Source: Paenibacillus odorifer (GTDB taxonomy: Bacteria; Bacillota; Bacilli; Paenibacillales; Paenibacillaceae). From it: DNA of 64,000 nucleotides. A model generated the notes under the pieces. That model was not told the origin of the DNA, searched no databases, and saw only the letters and a program-made list of their open reading frames with translations. How positions within the stretch are numbered: the stretch's first letter is position 1; every line of letters starts with the position of its first letter. Shown one piece after another: positions 62,806-64,000 of this stretch. Where the stretch lies: positions 5,890,001 through 5,954,000 of the forward strand of contig NZ_CP009428.1 in the NCBI RefSeq assembly GCF_000758725.1. Reading direction: 5' to 3'. A program made the translations under genes and the position numbers.

Positions 62806-64000
62806 TTACTTCGACTCCAGATCGGCCTGAATCGTGGTTACAGTCTGATCCAGCGTCTGTTTAACATCAAGATTTGAGTCGTTCCACAGGGACACAAACG
62901 CTGCTTTTAGGGGTTCCCAGACCGATTTAATTTCTGAAACGGAAGGCATTGGAACGGAATTTTGGAATTGCTCGAAGAATCCGCCAATAATAGGGTCATC
63001 TTTGATTTCCGGGGCTTCTCCAGCTTCTATACTCGCAGGAATCGCTCCCGTCATCTCAAAGTTCTTAAGCTGATTCTCCTTGTTGCTTGCAAAATGTGCG
63101 AACAAACGGCCTGCGACCGGATATTCCGTATATGAGTTAACATAATACGATTTGACACCGGAGAAAGAAAGACTGTCTTGACCGTCAGGTCCCTTTGGAA
63201 GAGGAGCCACACCCAGGTTAACATTTTCCTTAAACGCCGCTATGGACCATGGCCCATCGATATTCATCGCCAGCTTACCTTCTTGGAATAATTGGGTTTT
63301 CACGTCATAAGTGATATCTCCTGCATTCAAAGGCAGAATTTTTTTGAGGCTCTGCAGAAACGTAAATCCTTTGATAGTGCCCTCATTGTTCAATCCAATA
63401 TCCTTGAAATTCGTATTGTTGTCTCCGTAAATATATCCGCCGAAGCTGCCAATAAACGGATAGCTGTAATATCCGACGAATTCCCACATGATTGCGAATT
63501 TGTTTTCCTTCGGATTGTTGTACGTATCTGCAAAAGCAATCACATCATCCCACGTTTTAGGAGCGTCAGGAATCAGGTCCTTGTTGTAGAACAGCGCATA
63601 GGTTTCCACCGATTTAGGATAACCGTAAAGAATGCCATCATAAGACGATGCCTGAACGGCTGTTGCCACCATCGTTGATTTGGTTTCTTCCTCAAAAACA
63701 TCGTTTGGCAAAAGCAGCCCTGCTTTTACGGCTTGCCCGATCTGGTCATGGGGCAGAGTCAACACATCTGCAGCAAGTTTAGACGGACCATCCGTCGCCA
63801 GTCTTGCGCCTTGATCGCCACCCGCCATTTCCTCAACCGTGACGGGAACACCATATTCTTTTTCGAAATCAGCAGCTACCTGCTTCATGTATTCAAGCTG
63901 CTCCTTGGCTTCCCAGACCATAAGTTTGGCCCCTGCTTCTGGCTTCATTTCCTCATCAGTGGTTTTCTCTTCGGTATTTGTCTCATTTGTGGTTCCCCCC
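62806..64000 (-). CDS. mdxE: Maltodextrin-binding lipoprotein MdxE-like, N-terminus cut by window edge
   Basis: Solute-binding protein of the maltose/maltodextrin type (SBP family 1). The frame is open to the right edge; the signal peptide and lipobox lie outside, but a Thr/Glu/Asn-rich linker (TTNETNTEEKTTDEE) just before the mature domain fits a lipoprotein. Core motifs are LMVWEAKEQLEYMKQVAADF, YGYPKSVETYALFYNKDLIP, and FQEGKLAMNIDGPWSIAAF. It delivers sugar to MdxF/MdxG encoded after it. Confidence 0.9.
   Translation of the reverse strand, partial: GGTTNETNTEEKTTDEEMKPEAGAKLMVWEAKEQLEYMKQVAADFEKEYGVPVTVEEMAGGDQGARLATDGPSKLAADVLTLPHDQIGQAVKAGLLLPNDVFEEETKSTMVATAVQASSYDGILYGYPKSVETYALFYNKDLIPDAPKTWDDVIAFADTYNNPKENKFAIMWEFVGYYSYPFIGSFGGYIYGDNNTNFKDIGLNNEGTIKGFTFLQSLKKILPLNAGDITYDVKTQLFQEGKLAMNIDGPWSIAAFKENVNLGVAPLPKGPDGQDSLSFSGVKSYYVNSYTEYPVAGRLFAHFASNKENQLKNFEMTGAIPASIEAGEAPEIKDDPIIGGFFEQFQNSVPMPSVSEIKSVWEPLKAAFVSLWNDSNLDVKQTLDQTVTTIQADLESK

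Overview
The window reads as a stretch of chromosome from a spore-forming low-to-moderate GC Bacillales bacterium, most likely Paenibacillus. The support is the 16S/23S rRNA, strong Shine-Dalgarno sites with several TTG/GTG starts, a sporulation gene (yyaC-like), and many Bacillales family genes (LiaFSR, YwmB, YgxA/YgzB, the sigY-yxlCDEFG operon, SdpRI, MdxEFG, a DUF6483-type protein). Nearly all genes lie on the minus strand; exceptions are the Bce-like module (7.4-12.5 kb), an AraC regulator, ygzB, sdpRI and a UPF0435 gene. The assignment to Paenibacillus is inference from reading, not from a database search.

Layout. 0-1 kb: 5' part of zwf. 1.2-7.0 kb: ywmB, then an envelope-stress block transcribed leftwards (LiaI-like, PspA, PspC, second PspA/LiaH, hairpin terminator, LiaF-LiaS-LiaR). 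7.4-12.5 kb: response regulator, kinase with a very short external loop, ABC ATPase and FtsX permease. 12.6-15 kb: metNIQ methionine importer. 15.3-23.6 kb: nucleoside uptake and breakdown cluster (BMP lipoprotein, ATPase, two permeases, nucleoside hydrolase, ADP-ribosylglycohydrolase) with a divergent AraC regulator. 23.7-30.3 kb: one rRNA operon, 16S-23S followed directly by 16 tRNAs, with no 5S gene. 30.5-36.9 kb: YgxA, YgzB, a GH18/SH3 hydrolase, PerR, a DUF4097 membrane protein and an acetyltransferase. 37-40.3 kb: gatCAB. 40.4-45.9 kb: an ECF sigma/anti-sigma pair, an unknown gene and a sigY-type operon. 46-50.6 kb: metallo-hydrolase, thioredoxin-like, DedA, SDR, and SdpR/SdpI. 50.6-53.2 kb: a large O-antigen-ligase-like protein with internal tandem repeats. 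53.2-54.4 kb: a gene-free repeat array. 54.4-60.3 kb: methyltransferase, PhzF, DUF6483-like, hydrolase, YyaC, UPF0435 and asparaginase. 60.6-64 kb: mdxGFE maltodextrin importer, cut by the window edge.

Functionally the window is mostly core genome with several envelope-stress and antimicrobial-peptide response modules (Lia/Psp, Bce-like, two ECF sigma systems, SdpRI immunity). The most unusual items are the approximately 1.07 kb intergenic array of palindrome-rich repeats at 53.28-54.34 kb, the in-frame 60-bp minisatellite in the ligase gene, two adjacent tRNA-His genes with compensating acceptor-stem changes, the rRNA operon without 5S, and hairpins placed directly before ribosome-binding sites.
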